From: Polyangiaceae bacterium
GTDB taxonomy: Bacteria; Myxococcota_A; Polyangia; Polyangiales; Polyangiaceae
Assembly: GCA_019637295.1 (NCBI GenBank)
Contig: JAHBVX010000004.1
Location: 372,001 to 436,000 of the forward strand
Length of the DNA: 64,000 bases
Reading direction: 5' to 3'
Below, one piece after another: positions 16,634 through 23,634 of the stretch. The notes beneath the pieces were generated by a model. The model was not told where the DNA came from. It saw only the letters and a program-made list of their open reading frames with translations, and ran no database searches. A program made the position numbers and the translations under genes. Numbering within the stretch: the stretch's first letter is position 1; each line of letters begins with the position of its first letter.

Positions 16634-18694
16634 CTACGGCGCGAGCGCCGAGAACGCGTGCGGAGAGCGAGCGAAGGGGATGGCCACGTCCGCCACGTGG
16701 CGCCCGCGAGGGGTCTGCACCCAGGCCGAGTCGTCCGCGTCTTGCACCACGAGCTCGGCCCTGCTCCTCGCGCCCTCGAAGGCCGCCTCCAAGGCGAGGG
16801 GGCTCGACGGATCGATCAGCAGCGGCGTGCCACCGTCCAGGGAGAGGGTCACTCGACCTGGCCACCGTAGCCGCTGGGCCAGCGCCTGCCACAGGGCGAA
16901 GCGTGCCGGACCGCGGGCCGCGAGCAGCGGCGCCAGGTGCGCTCCAGCGACTCGGGTCCGGCGCGCGCGGACGACGGCGCCCGTTGACAGCGTCAGGCCC
17001 TCTCGGTGCTTCGGCGGGCCATGCTCGCTCTCGGTCATCACGGCGGACGCCCGAAAGCCGGGGGCGACACGCTCGTCGAAGCCAGTGTAGAGCAGCTGCT
17101 CGACCACCGTGTCGCCGGCGAGGACGTCCGCCGAGGTGAGGTTCAGGACGCATAGCCGCCCGACCTTCGGCACCCAGAGGACGAGGGCACGCTGCTGCGC
17201 CCGCAGCTCAGCACCCTGAAGGTCAGGACCGTCCGCGCCCCAGGGATCGATGCCGAGCGCCCCGACCTCCGGACGACAGAGCACGTTCGGGCGAGCGAAC
17301 GGCACGAGCAAGTCCGCGGTGCTTACCCCGTGATCGAGGTGCAGCGCAGTGATGCGGGCCGCGAGCCACTCGACCAGCTCGCTCTCGGCGCCCAGCAGCG
17401 CGCCGTGGCGCGCGAAGGCCCGAGCGGGGTTGTCGTCCACGCCGAAGACCGTCGACAGCGCGCGGCCGCCCAGCCGCCCAAGGAACGTGCCCCAGGGCGC
17501 CCAACCGGCGTCCGCAGGCGACGCTCCCTCGATCGGCAGCGCGTCCGGCAGACCAGCGCCGAGCGGGATCGGGCGAGCCGACGCCATGTCCAAGATCGCC
17601 GCGCGACGCGCCGCCCGAGGGCCGGACAGGGGGCTCGCGCCGCATAGCCACTCGCGATGGTAGGCATCGAGAGTAGCGAGCAGGCGCTCGCGCCGCGCCG
17701 CGCCGAGCACCAGCTCGAAGGGTAGGCCAAGATCGCAGTGCAGGGTCACCGTCGGAACCGCGACGCCCGGCGCGTCGAAGCCCCGCACGAGCTGCGAGAT
17801 CGCCTCGCGCGCGCACGCGAGCGCGCGCGTCACGTCGGCGACGGTGGCTCGAGGGAGCTCGCTCGAGAGCGCGACGCTGATCTCGTGCAGCCGCGCCAAC
17901 GCGGCCTGCCAGCTCGCGCGCTCCCTCGTCATCAGCAGCTCGGCGCCCTGCTCGAGCGCTGCCCAGGGCGACGCGCAGCGCAGCGGCAGACGCAGGCCGC
18001 CCACCAGCACGCCTGCGCCGGCCAGCGCGTCCATGGTCGCGCGATCCGAGCCCGCTCGCGCCGCCAGCTCGCCGAGGGCTCCGCTGCCGGCGCCGCCCAG
18101 CCGCCCGAGCAGCGCGGGCATGCCAGCCGTCGCGTCGAGGCTCCGATGCTCGAGCCCGCCGTCCTGCCGGCGCACCTGGAAGACGAAGCCGCTCTCGTCC
18201 AGCGCTCGCAGCGTCGGGTTGAGGCGAAAGCGCGCGTGATCGCGGTACGGCGTCCGCTCCCCGACCGCCCGCAGCAGCGCCGCGAACGGAGCCAGATCGG
18301 GCGCGACGGCGTAGCGAGCGGAGCGGGCGAGCACCCGGTCTTCCGCGCCGAACCGACCCACACCAACCCCGGCCCACAGCCCCGCCGGTGTCGTCCGGGA
18401 CGCCGCGCGGGCCAAGTAACGATAGAGTGAGGTCTCCGCGTGCCGGACGCGCTTGCCGCGTTGGCGACGCCGGGGCGCGAGCGCGTCGACCCGCGCCGCG
18501 AAAGCGGGGCTCGCGAAGGTCAGGGCCCTCATGAACTGCGGCTCCCCCACCGTCCGCTCCCAGAGGGCCTCGCGCTCCCGATCGACTGCGGCCGCGTACC
18601 CGACGTCCGCTACGTCGGCGCCGAACGCGTCGAGCACGTCGATGGGCCACGCGCTCGCTCGCACGACCGCGGCCGGAGCGAGAGCGAGCTTCAT
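16634..18694 (-). CDS. LanB-type lantibiotic dehydratase, glutamylation (N-terminal) domain protein
   Basis: 686 residues. The LanB N-terminal region (PF04738) is marked by YRYLARAASRTTPAGLWAGV at residues 91-110, the counterpart of the conserved RTPFGLFAG block of NisB-like dehydratases. Full LanB proteins (about 1000 residues) glutamylate Ser/Thr with Glu-tRNA and then eliminate glutamate in a C-terminal SpaB_C domain. That domain is absent here and is found instead at the end of the MBL fusion at 20443-22701, so this is a split system. Its start overlaps the stop of the MBL gene by 4 bases. Expected substrates are Ser/Thr residues in the two nearby precursors. A PEARL-type (amino acid adding) role is an alternative, since such enzymes share the fold. 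Confidence 0.82.
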   Translation of the reverse strand: MKLALAPAAVVRASAWPIDVLDAFGADVADVGYAAAVDREREALWERTVGEPQFMRALTFASPAFAARVDALAPRRRQRGKRVRHAETSLYRYLARAASRTTPAGLWAGVGVGRFGAEDRVLARSARYAVAPDLAPFAALLRAVGERTPYRDHARFRLNPTLRALDESGFVFQVRRQDGGLEHRSLDATAGMPALLGRLGGAGSGALGELAARAGSDRATMDALAGAGVLVGGLRLPLRCASPWAALEQGAELLMTRERASWQAALARLHEISVALSSELPRATVADVTRALACAREAISQLVRGFDAPGVAVPTVTLHCDLGLPFELVLGAARRERLLATLDAYHREWLCGASPLSGPRAARRAAILDMASARPIPLGAGLPDALPIEGASPADAGWAPWGTFLGRLGGRALSTVFGVDDNPARAFARHGALLGAESELVEWLAARITALHLDHGVSTADLLVPFARPNVLCRPEVGALGIDPWGADGPDLQGAELRAQQRALVLWVPKVGRLCVLNLTSADVLAGDTVVEQLLYTGFDERVAPGFRASAVMTESEHGPPKHREGLTLSTGAVVRARRTRVAGAHLAPLLAARGPARFALWQALAQRLRWPGRVTLSLDGGTPLLIDPSSPLALEAAFEGARSRAELVVQDADDSAWVQTPRGRHVADVAIPFARSPHAFSALAP

Positions 18695-20433
18695 CGAGGA
18701 CCAGAGGCCGCGGACGCGACCCGCGCGTGGTCCTCGATGATGGCGTCGATGTCGCTGGCGCGAGCGGCCTGAATGAGCTGCACGGCCGCGAAGCGACGCA
18801 TGACCGCGGCATAGCTCTCCCCGGTCAACCCCGCGCGCTCCATCCAGCGACGCGTGTCCTCGTCCGAGTGAAACCCGAATCGGGCTCGGAAGCCGTCGGA
18901 GGTGGCCTGCACGGCCTCCGCCGAGACCGCGAGGCCTCGGCGCGTCGCGTCTTCCTCCGCGAGCAGCGCGAGCAGCGCCTTCTTCTCGATGACCGCGCGA
19001 CTCTCACCCGCACGGGCGATCACGTCGAGGCCCGTCGAGTCATCCCGCTCGGGCTCCGACGGGGCGAGCGTGCGAACCGCTTCGCTGCCAACCCGCTCGC
19101 CCCGAGGTCCGTAGTAGCGCAGGTAGTGGGTCAGCGGATCCCCGAGCTCGTCCTCCGGAACGGGCACGGCTGGCGCGAGTAGGCGCCCCCCTTGCACGAC
19201 GATGTTCTTCTCGTAGCTGCGCGCGTCTCCCGCGAGCCAGAACACGATCCCAGGTATCGTCCCGTCGAGCGCGTCGAGCAGGCCCCGACCCGACAGGTGC
19301 GTGAAGGAGCGAGCGCGCGGGTGCCGGCCACGCTCGACGCGGTACGGTACGGCGCCGAAGTCGATGTGGCGCTCGATGCGCTCGCCTCCACCCGCCTCCA
19401 CGCTCAGCTGCCAGACGCCCCCGTGCGCGTGAAGAGCGCTGGGTATGCTGCTGGGGTGGGCGAGCTCGGCCGTGAACCACGAGGCCATGCTCCCCGTGAG
19501 GCACTGGTCGAGCCGATCCTCGAGACGCGCGCGCTCCGCGGGGTCGTCGAGCCCCGCGAGGGTGGCGACCTCGACGGGCTCCCACACCACGGGCCGAGTA
19601 GGCACGGTCTCGCAGAAGCCCAGCGCGCCAGCGACGCGAACCGGACGCTCTCCGCGAGCCCTGACCTCCACGGCGTCGCCGGGCAGCAGGGTCGCCGCTC
19701 GCTCGGGCCCGAGGCGTTCCCACAGGAGCGCCGTCACTTCATCGGCCGACAGCGGGAAGGCATAGCGATTGAACCACGCGTGCCGCCCCGAGAACGCGAG
19801 CCCCGACGCATACGGGAACACGAACGCCGGGTCCACGGCGCAGGCCGTCTCGAGCCAGTCCACGACCTCTTGCGCATCGAACCGTGCGCCTCGGGAGCGC
19901 AGGTAGCCCATGCTCGCGCGCACCACGGGTTGGTACTTCGCGGAGACGACGTCGACCGCGCCGTGCTCCCGAAGCACGCGGGCGCCGTCCGCGGGGGAAA
20001 CCTCCGCGTCGGCCATGTGCCAGAAGGTGCCGCGGGGGTCGGAGACGACCACGCCCATCTCGGGCTCGTCGTGCCCCGATGGCGTCGCCAGGATCCGGGT
20101 CTGACCGAGCTGAACGCTGGCCCACGGCGCGCAGATGCGCAGATCCCCGAAGCCCATCCGCCCGAGTCCCTCGAGCAGCACCGGATCGTCCGGGACGACC
20201 ACCGGCAGCTCCCTGGGCAGCGTCTCGAGTGACGCGGCGTGAAAGTGATCGAAGTGCGCGTGGGTGAGGATCAGCGCGCTGGGCGCGGGCATCCGCTCCA
20301 AGTGCAGTCGCCGCTGCGGGTGATACTCGAGGATCCCGTCGAGCAGCGTCTCCGCGAAGACCGGATCCACGAGCACTCGCTGGTCCTCCGTCTCGAGGTA
20401 GAGCCCTGCGTGCCCCAGCGTCCCGATTCGCAT
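18691..20433 (-). CDS. Metallo-beta-lactamase-fold protein with C-terminal helical extension
   Basis: 580 residues. The first ~260 residues are an MBL-fold domain with the metal motif THAHFDHFH at residues 57-65 and later conserved Asp/His positions (for example HMADAE, and SGHDEPE). MBL-fold enzymes are mostly hydrolases or oxidoreductases with one or two metal ions. The middle is not recognised. The last ~110 residues contain KKALLALLAEEDATRRGL and DEDTRRWMERAGL, a helical pattern that looks like SurA/PpiC-type chaperone segments seen in some peptide-maturation proteins; that resemblance is weak. It lies 9 bases after the MBL-SpaB_C gene and overlaps the LanB gene, so it is part of the maturation set. 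Reaction unknown. Confidence 0.7.
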   Translation of the reverse strand: MRIGTLGHAGLYLETEDQRVLVDPVFAETLLDGILEYHPQRRLHLERMPAPSALILTHAHFDHFHAASLETLPRELPVVVPDDPVLLEGLGRMGFGDLRICAPWASVQLGQTRILATPSGHDEPEMGVVVSDPRGTFWHMADAEVSPADGARVLREHGAVDVVSAKYQPVVRASMGYLRSRGARFDAQEVVDWLETACAVDPAFVFPYASGLAFSGRHAWFNRYAFPLSADEVTALLWERLGPERAATLLPGDAVEVRARGERPVRVAGALGFCETVPTRPVVWEPVEVATLAGLDDPAERARLEDRLDQCLTGSMASWFTAELAHPSSIPSALHAHGGVWQLSVEAGGGERIERHIDFGAVPYRVERGRHPRARSFTHLSGRGLLDALDGTIPGIVFWLAGDARSYEKNIVVQGGRLLAPAVPVPEDELGDPLTHYLRYYGPRGERVGSEAVRTLAPSEPERDDSTGLDVIARAGESRAVIEKKALLALLAEEDATRRGLAVSAEAVQATSDGFRARFGFHSDEDTRRWMERAGLTGESYAAVMRRFAAVQLIQAARASDIDAIIEDHARVASAASGPR

Positions 20434-20442
20434 CGCGCGCTA

Positions 20443-22701
20443 CTACCCTGGGTTGCTCGATGCGCCAAGTCGGCGCTGCATGCCGCGCGCGACCCGGGCA
20501 TGTCCCTCGGCATCGAGGCCGTGACGGTGCAGATGAAACAGCACGACCGCGCCGACCACCGAGCGAAGCCCGGTGCAGAGCGTTCCTGCATGCCACGAGC
20601 TCGCGAGCGCGTCCGCCAGCGCGCGGTTGGTCTCGAGGTAGGACTGCAGCACCGGAGTGAGCTCCACCCCAGCGCGCGACGCCAGCGTCTCGAGCTCATC
20701 CACCGGGGGCCCAACCTCGCCGCTGTCCGCCAGGCCGAGTTCGGCGCCGTAGCGCTGCCACATGGCCCGGGCCTCTGCTGGGTCGGGCAGGATGCGGGCG
20801 ACCAGATCCGCGGCCACCGCGCTCACGAGCACCTCGGCGGCGATGAGCGCGCGACCGTCGGCGGCGAGCGCGTCCAGGGTCATCCACGCGGCCGTATCCG
20901 CGTCGAACCAAGCATGGACCGCCTCCATCGCCTCGGCGCCGCCGAAGCGCTCGGTCTCGGGCTCGTAGACGCTGGCGAAGGCGCGCTCGAGCTGCCCACT
21001 GCTCGTGAGCTGGTGCAAGATCGCCTCGACCTCGTGGCTCAGCTCGGCGTCGCCGAGGAAACGCAGGCGCAGGTCCGGCGGCTTGCGCATGAAGAAGAAG
21101 CACGCGAGCCGGCCGGAGCTCCGCCACGCGAGCAGCGCGGGCGCCAGCGCGCGAAAGACCGCGCGCGCGCTGGCGATCGCCGAACCCCCGGCGCGGACGA
21201 GGGCGACGTTGTGTTGGTGCCACTGGCGCGCGCCGAAGGGCCAGCGGTGGAGGGCGGCTCGCTCTACCCGAAATGAGCCGTCCCCGCGCCGCGCCAACCC
21301 CTCTGTGGGGCGTAAGAGGCTCACCAGCGCCGGCGACGCGATGCTCTCCGTCTCGGAGCTCGAGCGCGCCGCGGCGCGCCGGAGCACCTCCTCCGGTGGC
21401 GGATCGATGGCGAGGCGCGGCGCCCCGCCGCCCTCGAGACGAGGCCCGAGACCGCGCTCCCAGTACCAGGGCGCGCCCCCGTCCGCGTAGGGTACGGTAC
21501 ACTTCGCGCCGCAGCGCTCCGCGGTGTCGAGCAGCGCGTCGCCGTCGTTCATGCACACCTGCCGTGCCGCCCAGTCGGGCTGGGGCACGAACAGCAGGTA
21601 GCGACTCACCGAGGAGAACAGGTACTGGATGGGGTACAACGCGAAGCCCCGATAGCCGCCGAACAGCACGTCCACCTCGCCCTGCTCGCGCCGCAGCGCG
21701 CCGGCGAGGTCGGCCACGTCGCCGGCCCGATCCCTCCCCGAGTCGGCGATCACGAACACGCGCCCGGCGGCCGACTCGAGCGAGTAGGTGCAGCCCACGT
21801 TGCGAACTTCGGGGTGCAGGCACTCTCCGGTCGTCGGTTGTTCGCCAAAGAATGGATGGGCGCGCAAGACCGACTCGCCGAGCGAAATCGCCTGGCCGGG
21901 GCGCAGGCGGTGGACGCGCGAGAACCCGAGCTGCTCGAGGCGACGAGCCATGTCGATCGCCAGCAGCGACTCGCGCTCGACCTCGGGCACGTAGATGGGC
22001 GCGTCGGCGCCCAGTCGCAGCAACGTCGACAGATCGAAGTGATCCGGGTGCGAGTGGGTGATGACCACCGCCGCGAGCGGAGGCAACTCTCCGTATCGCC
22101 AGGGCTGATAGGTCGGCGGGTAGCGCCCCGAGGTCGGAAGGAAGAACGGATCGACGAGCACGCGCTCGGCGCGACCGAGCAGCGCAGTGGCATGCCCGAT
22201 GAACACGACGTCCGCGTCGAGGGCCTCGGGGTCGGGCTCCGCCTGCTCCGCGAGGGCGCCGCAGGCGTCGAAGGCGTCGAACAGGGCCCGGCCCACGCCG
22301 CCGTTCGGACGCCGCGCGCCGCGCTGAAGCTCGGAGATCCAGGGCGCCAGCTCGCCGAGCGAGCTCTCGGGAAGCGCGACGGAGCCGAGCACTCGCTGCT
22401 CCCGCGACACGACCAGCGCGCTCGGTCGAACCCGCTCCGCCGGCGGGTACAGGCACTCCTCGCGCAGGACGCCGGGACGACGGTAGCGCGACGCGAGGTC
22501 GCGGGAGAACGTCAGCGCGAGCAGCTCCTCTGAGCGGCGAACCACCTCGGCCCGGGAGGTGACCTGCCGGATCGCTACGCAGTCTCGCCGCAGCGCTAGG
22601 TCGACACCGCCTCCTAGGGCGCTGCCGAAGGGCGTGTCGTCTTCGTACTCGAGCTCGAACCGGACGTCGTCCGCTAACCGTCGCAGGCGGGGGAGCGACA
22701 T
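20443..22701 (-). CDS. Metallo-beta-lactamase domain fused to SpaB_C/thiopeptide-type domain
   Basis: 752 residues from the ATG at 22701 (a TTG two codons earlier is possible). Residues 1-160 are not recognised. Residues about 163-430 are an MBL fold: FIGHATALL, LVDPFFLPTSGR, the metal site THSHPDHFD at 215-223, and VFVIADSGRD. Residues about 500-745 resemble the SpaB_C/thiopeptide-type bacteriocin biosynthesis domain (PF14028), with ACFFFMRKPPDLRLRFLGD and the hallmark VYEPETERFGG. In LanB enzymes this domain eliminates glutamate from glutamylated Ser/Thr; stand-alone forms do other chemistry such as cycloaddition. Fusion to an MBL fold is unusual. It is the first enzyme gene after the precursors and probably works with the LanB protein at 16634. 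Confidence 0.75.
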   Translation of the reverse strand: MSLPRLRRLADDVRFELEYEDDTPFGSALGGGVDLALRRDCVAIRQVTSRAEVVRRSEELLALTFSRDLASRYRRPGVLREECLYPPAERVRPSALVVSREQRVLGSVALPESSLGELAPWISELQRGARRPNGGVGRALFDAFDACGALAEQAEPDPEALDADVVFIGHATALLGRAERVLVDPFFLPTSGRYPPTYQPWRYGELPPLAAVVITHSHPDHFDLSTLLRLGADAPIYVPEVERESLLAIDMARRLEQLGFSRVHRLRPGQAISLGESVLRAHPFFGEQPTTGECLHPEVRNVGCTYSLESAAGRVFVIADSGRDRAGDVADLAGALRREQGEVDVLFGGYRGFALYPIQYLFSSVSRYLLFVPQPDWAARQVCMNDGDALLDTAERCGAKCTVPYADGGAPWYWERGLGPRLEGGGAPRLAIDPPPEEVLRRAAARSSSETESIASPALVSLLRPTEGLARRGDGSFRVERAALHRWPFGARQWHQHNVALVRAGGSAIASARAVFRALAPALLAWRSSGRLACFFFMRKPPDLRLRFLGDAELSHEVEAILHQLTSSGQLERAFASVYEPETERFGGAEAMEAVHAWFDADTAAWMTLDALAADGRALIAAEVLVSAVAADLVARILPDPAEARAMWQRYGAELGLADSGEVGPPVDELETLASRAGVELTPVLQSYLETNRALADALASSWHAGTLCTGLRSVVGAVVLFHLHRHGLDAEGHARVARGMQRRLGASSNPG

Positions 22702-22794
22702 GGCCAAGAGCGTCGACTCGCGGGCTCGGCTGCGCCGGCGTCCGCTCGGTGGGCCCGAAGGCCCGGACGAACGCCAGCGCTACCTCACTCTAGC

Positions 22795-23163
22795 TCACCA
22801 GCAGCACATGATGGTGCTGCCCGCCATGTCCTTCGGGTTGGGCACGTTGGGGGCGGTGGTGGGGGCCTTGAGCACGGGCAAGGTCTGCACCTTCACCACC
22901 GTCTGCTTCGGCTGAATCGCTCCGGTCCCGCCGACGACGCCCTCGAGCTGGTTGTCGGAGAGCTGCGGGTTGATGTGCGCCTCGGTGGCGTCCATCACCT
23001 CGACCATCTCGGACTGCGTGAACGACAGCCCGAGCTTGGTTGCCTCCGCCATCGCCAGCTTGATGTACGCCTCTCGTCCCAAGGCTTCGTCGAGCTGCGC
23101 CTGAAGCGCGGAGTTCTTGTTCACATGCTCTTCATAGAACTTGACCACATCATCCTTAGCCAT
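22795..23163 (-). CDS. Nif11-type RiPP precursor peptide with C-terminal CCW
   Basis: 122 residues. The ATG at 23163 is preceded by a strong purine-rich ribosome-binding site (GGAAGAGGAGAG, 4 bases away). Residues 1-77 form an acidic helical Nif11-like leader (VVKFYEEHVNKNSALQAQL, then LGLSFTQSEM and LSDNQLEGV), ending in Gly78-Gly79, the expected C39 cleavage site. The 43-residue core (80-122) holds six Thr, one Ser, two adjacent Cys and a single Trp, and ends GSTIMCCW. Ser116 and Thr117 beside Cys120-Cys121 could be dehydrated and form thioether rings, and Trp122 is the obvious halogenase target; both are inferences. It lies 93 bases upstream of the MBL-SpaB_C gene and 131 bases downstream of the HGS-repeat precursor. 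Confidence 0.9.
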   Translation of the reverse strand: MAKDDVVKFYEEHVNKNSALQAQLDEALGREAYIKLAMAEATKLGLSFTQSEMVEVMDATEAHINPQLSDNQLEGVVGGTGAIQPKQTVVKVQTLPVLKAPTTAPNVPNPKDMAGSTIMCCW

Positions 23164-23186
23164 CGTGCTCTCCTCTTCCGATAAGA

Positions 23187-23200
23187 TAGGGACACCCCTA
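23187..23200. promoter_or_regulatory. Dyad in the leader region of the Nif11 precursor gene
   Basis: TAGGG-ACAC-CCCTA is a perfect 5-bp inverted repeat with a 4-base spacer, 24-37 bases upstream of the precursor start codon. It could be an operator or a small RNA hairpin adjusting expression of the precursor relative to neighbouring genes. A poor -10-like TATCTT overlaps its minus-strand downstream side. Chance occurrence is possible. Confidence 0.3.
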
Positions 23201-23294
23201 CCGTCCTCAGGGGAGAGACGATGGCACGGCGAGCCACGGATGGCTACGAGCGAACGAACCTACGTCGCGAGCCGCCGCTCCGACGCGCCCGGCG

Positions 23295-23606
23295 CTACCA
23301 GGAGCCGTGCGAGCCGTGGCTGCCGTGTGAGCCGTGGCTGCCGTGCGAGCCGTGGCTGCCGTGCGAGCCGTGGCTGCCATGGGAACCGTGGCTGCCGTGC
23401 GAACCGTGACTGCCGTGCGAACCGTGGCTGCCGTGCGAGCAGTGCTGCGCGGGGAAGGTTCCGTCGTCCGCGCCCGGGACTTGCTCGCAGTTGTCGCGGG
23501 CCTTCTCGACGACCGCCTCTTCGCTCTTGCTCAGCATTCCGCGAGCGCTGCGGGTGAACGTGGGCAAGCCGGGCCCGTCTTTCTTCGGCGGCACGCTCCG
23601 GAGCAT
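23295..23606 (-). CDS. Putative RiPP precursor with HCS-(HGS)15-W C-terminus
   Basis: 103 residues from the ATG at 23606; a second ATG at 23537 is an alternative start. Residues 1-54 are a mixed leader-like part (MLSKSEEAVVEKARDNCEQV, then PGADDGTFPAQ) with almost all G/C third positions. Residues 55-57 are HCS, 58-102 are fifteen uninterrupted HGS triplets, and 103 is the only Trp. Codon variants inside the repeats (CAT, GGT, AGT, TCA, TCC) are all synonymous in this frame, while the two opposite-strand frames I checked suffer a stop or amino-acid changes. No double-glycine site is seen. It is 131 bases upstream of the Nif11 precursor on the same strand. The HxS pattern recalls HxsA of radical-SAM His-Xaa-Ser systems, but no radical SAM gene is present. 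I infer a second substrate of this RiPP system. Confidence 0.75.
   Translation of the reverse strand: MLRSVPPKKDGPGLPTFTRSARGMLSKSEEAVVEKARDNCEQVPGADDGTFPAQHCSHGSHGSHGSHGSHGSHGSHGSHGSHGSHGSHGSHGSHGSHGSHGSW
23301..23435 (-). repeat. 18-base tandem repeat encoding (HGS)15
   Basis: 135 bases made of seven and a half 18-base units, each encoding HGSHGS. Serine codons alternate strictly between the TCN and AGY families across the array, except at the last unit before Trp, which shows that the array grew by duplication of 18-base units. All seven internal deviations from the unit are third-position changes in the HGS frame. Confidence 0.92.
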
Positions 23607-23634
23607 AACGCAATCTGGCCGGGCAGGCCAACCG

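Noticed and set aside
23221-23409. Plus-strand 62-residue frame with EPWLPC repeats and a good Shine-Dalgarno-like AGGGGAG before its ATG
   Set aside because: It is antisense to the HGS array; its consensus is broken by a Cys-to-Trp change and by a stop inside the repeat, and its N-terminal part has poorer G/C third positions. The HGS frame shows only synonymous changes.
23301-23435. Possible CRISPR-like repeat array
   Set aside because: The 18-base units are directly tandem with no spacers and encode protein; this is a coding microsatellite.
23295-23606. His-Xaa-Ser (Hxs) radical SAM system
   Set aside because: The HGS triplets resemble HxsA, but no HxsB/C-like radical SAM protein with a CxxxCxxC motif is in the window.
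23607-23634. TGGCC/GGCCA hairpin as a strong terminator between the M23 gene and the HGS gene
   Set aside because: The stem is only 5 bp with no T-tract; it is too weak to call as a terminator.
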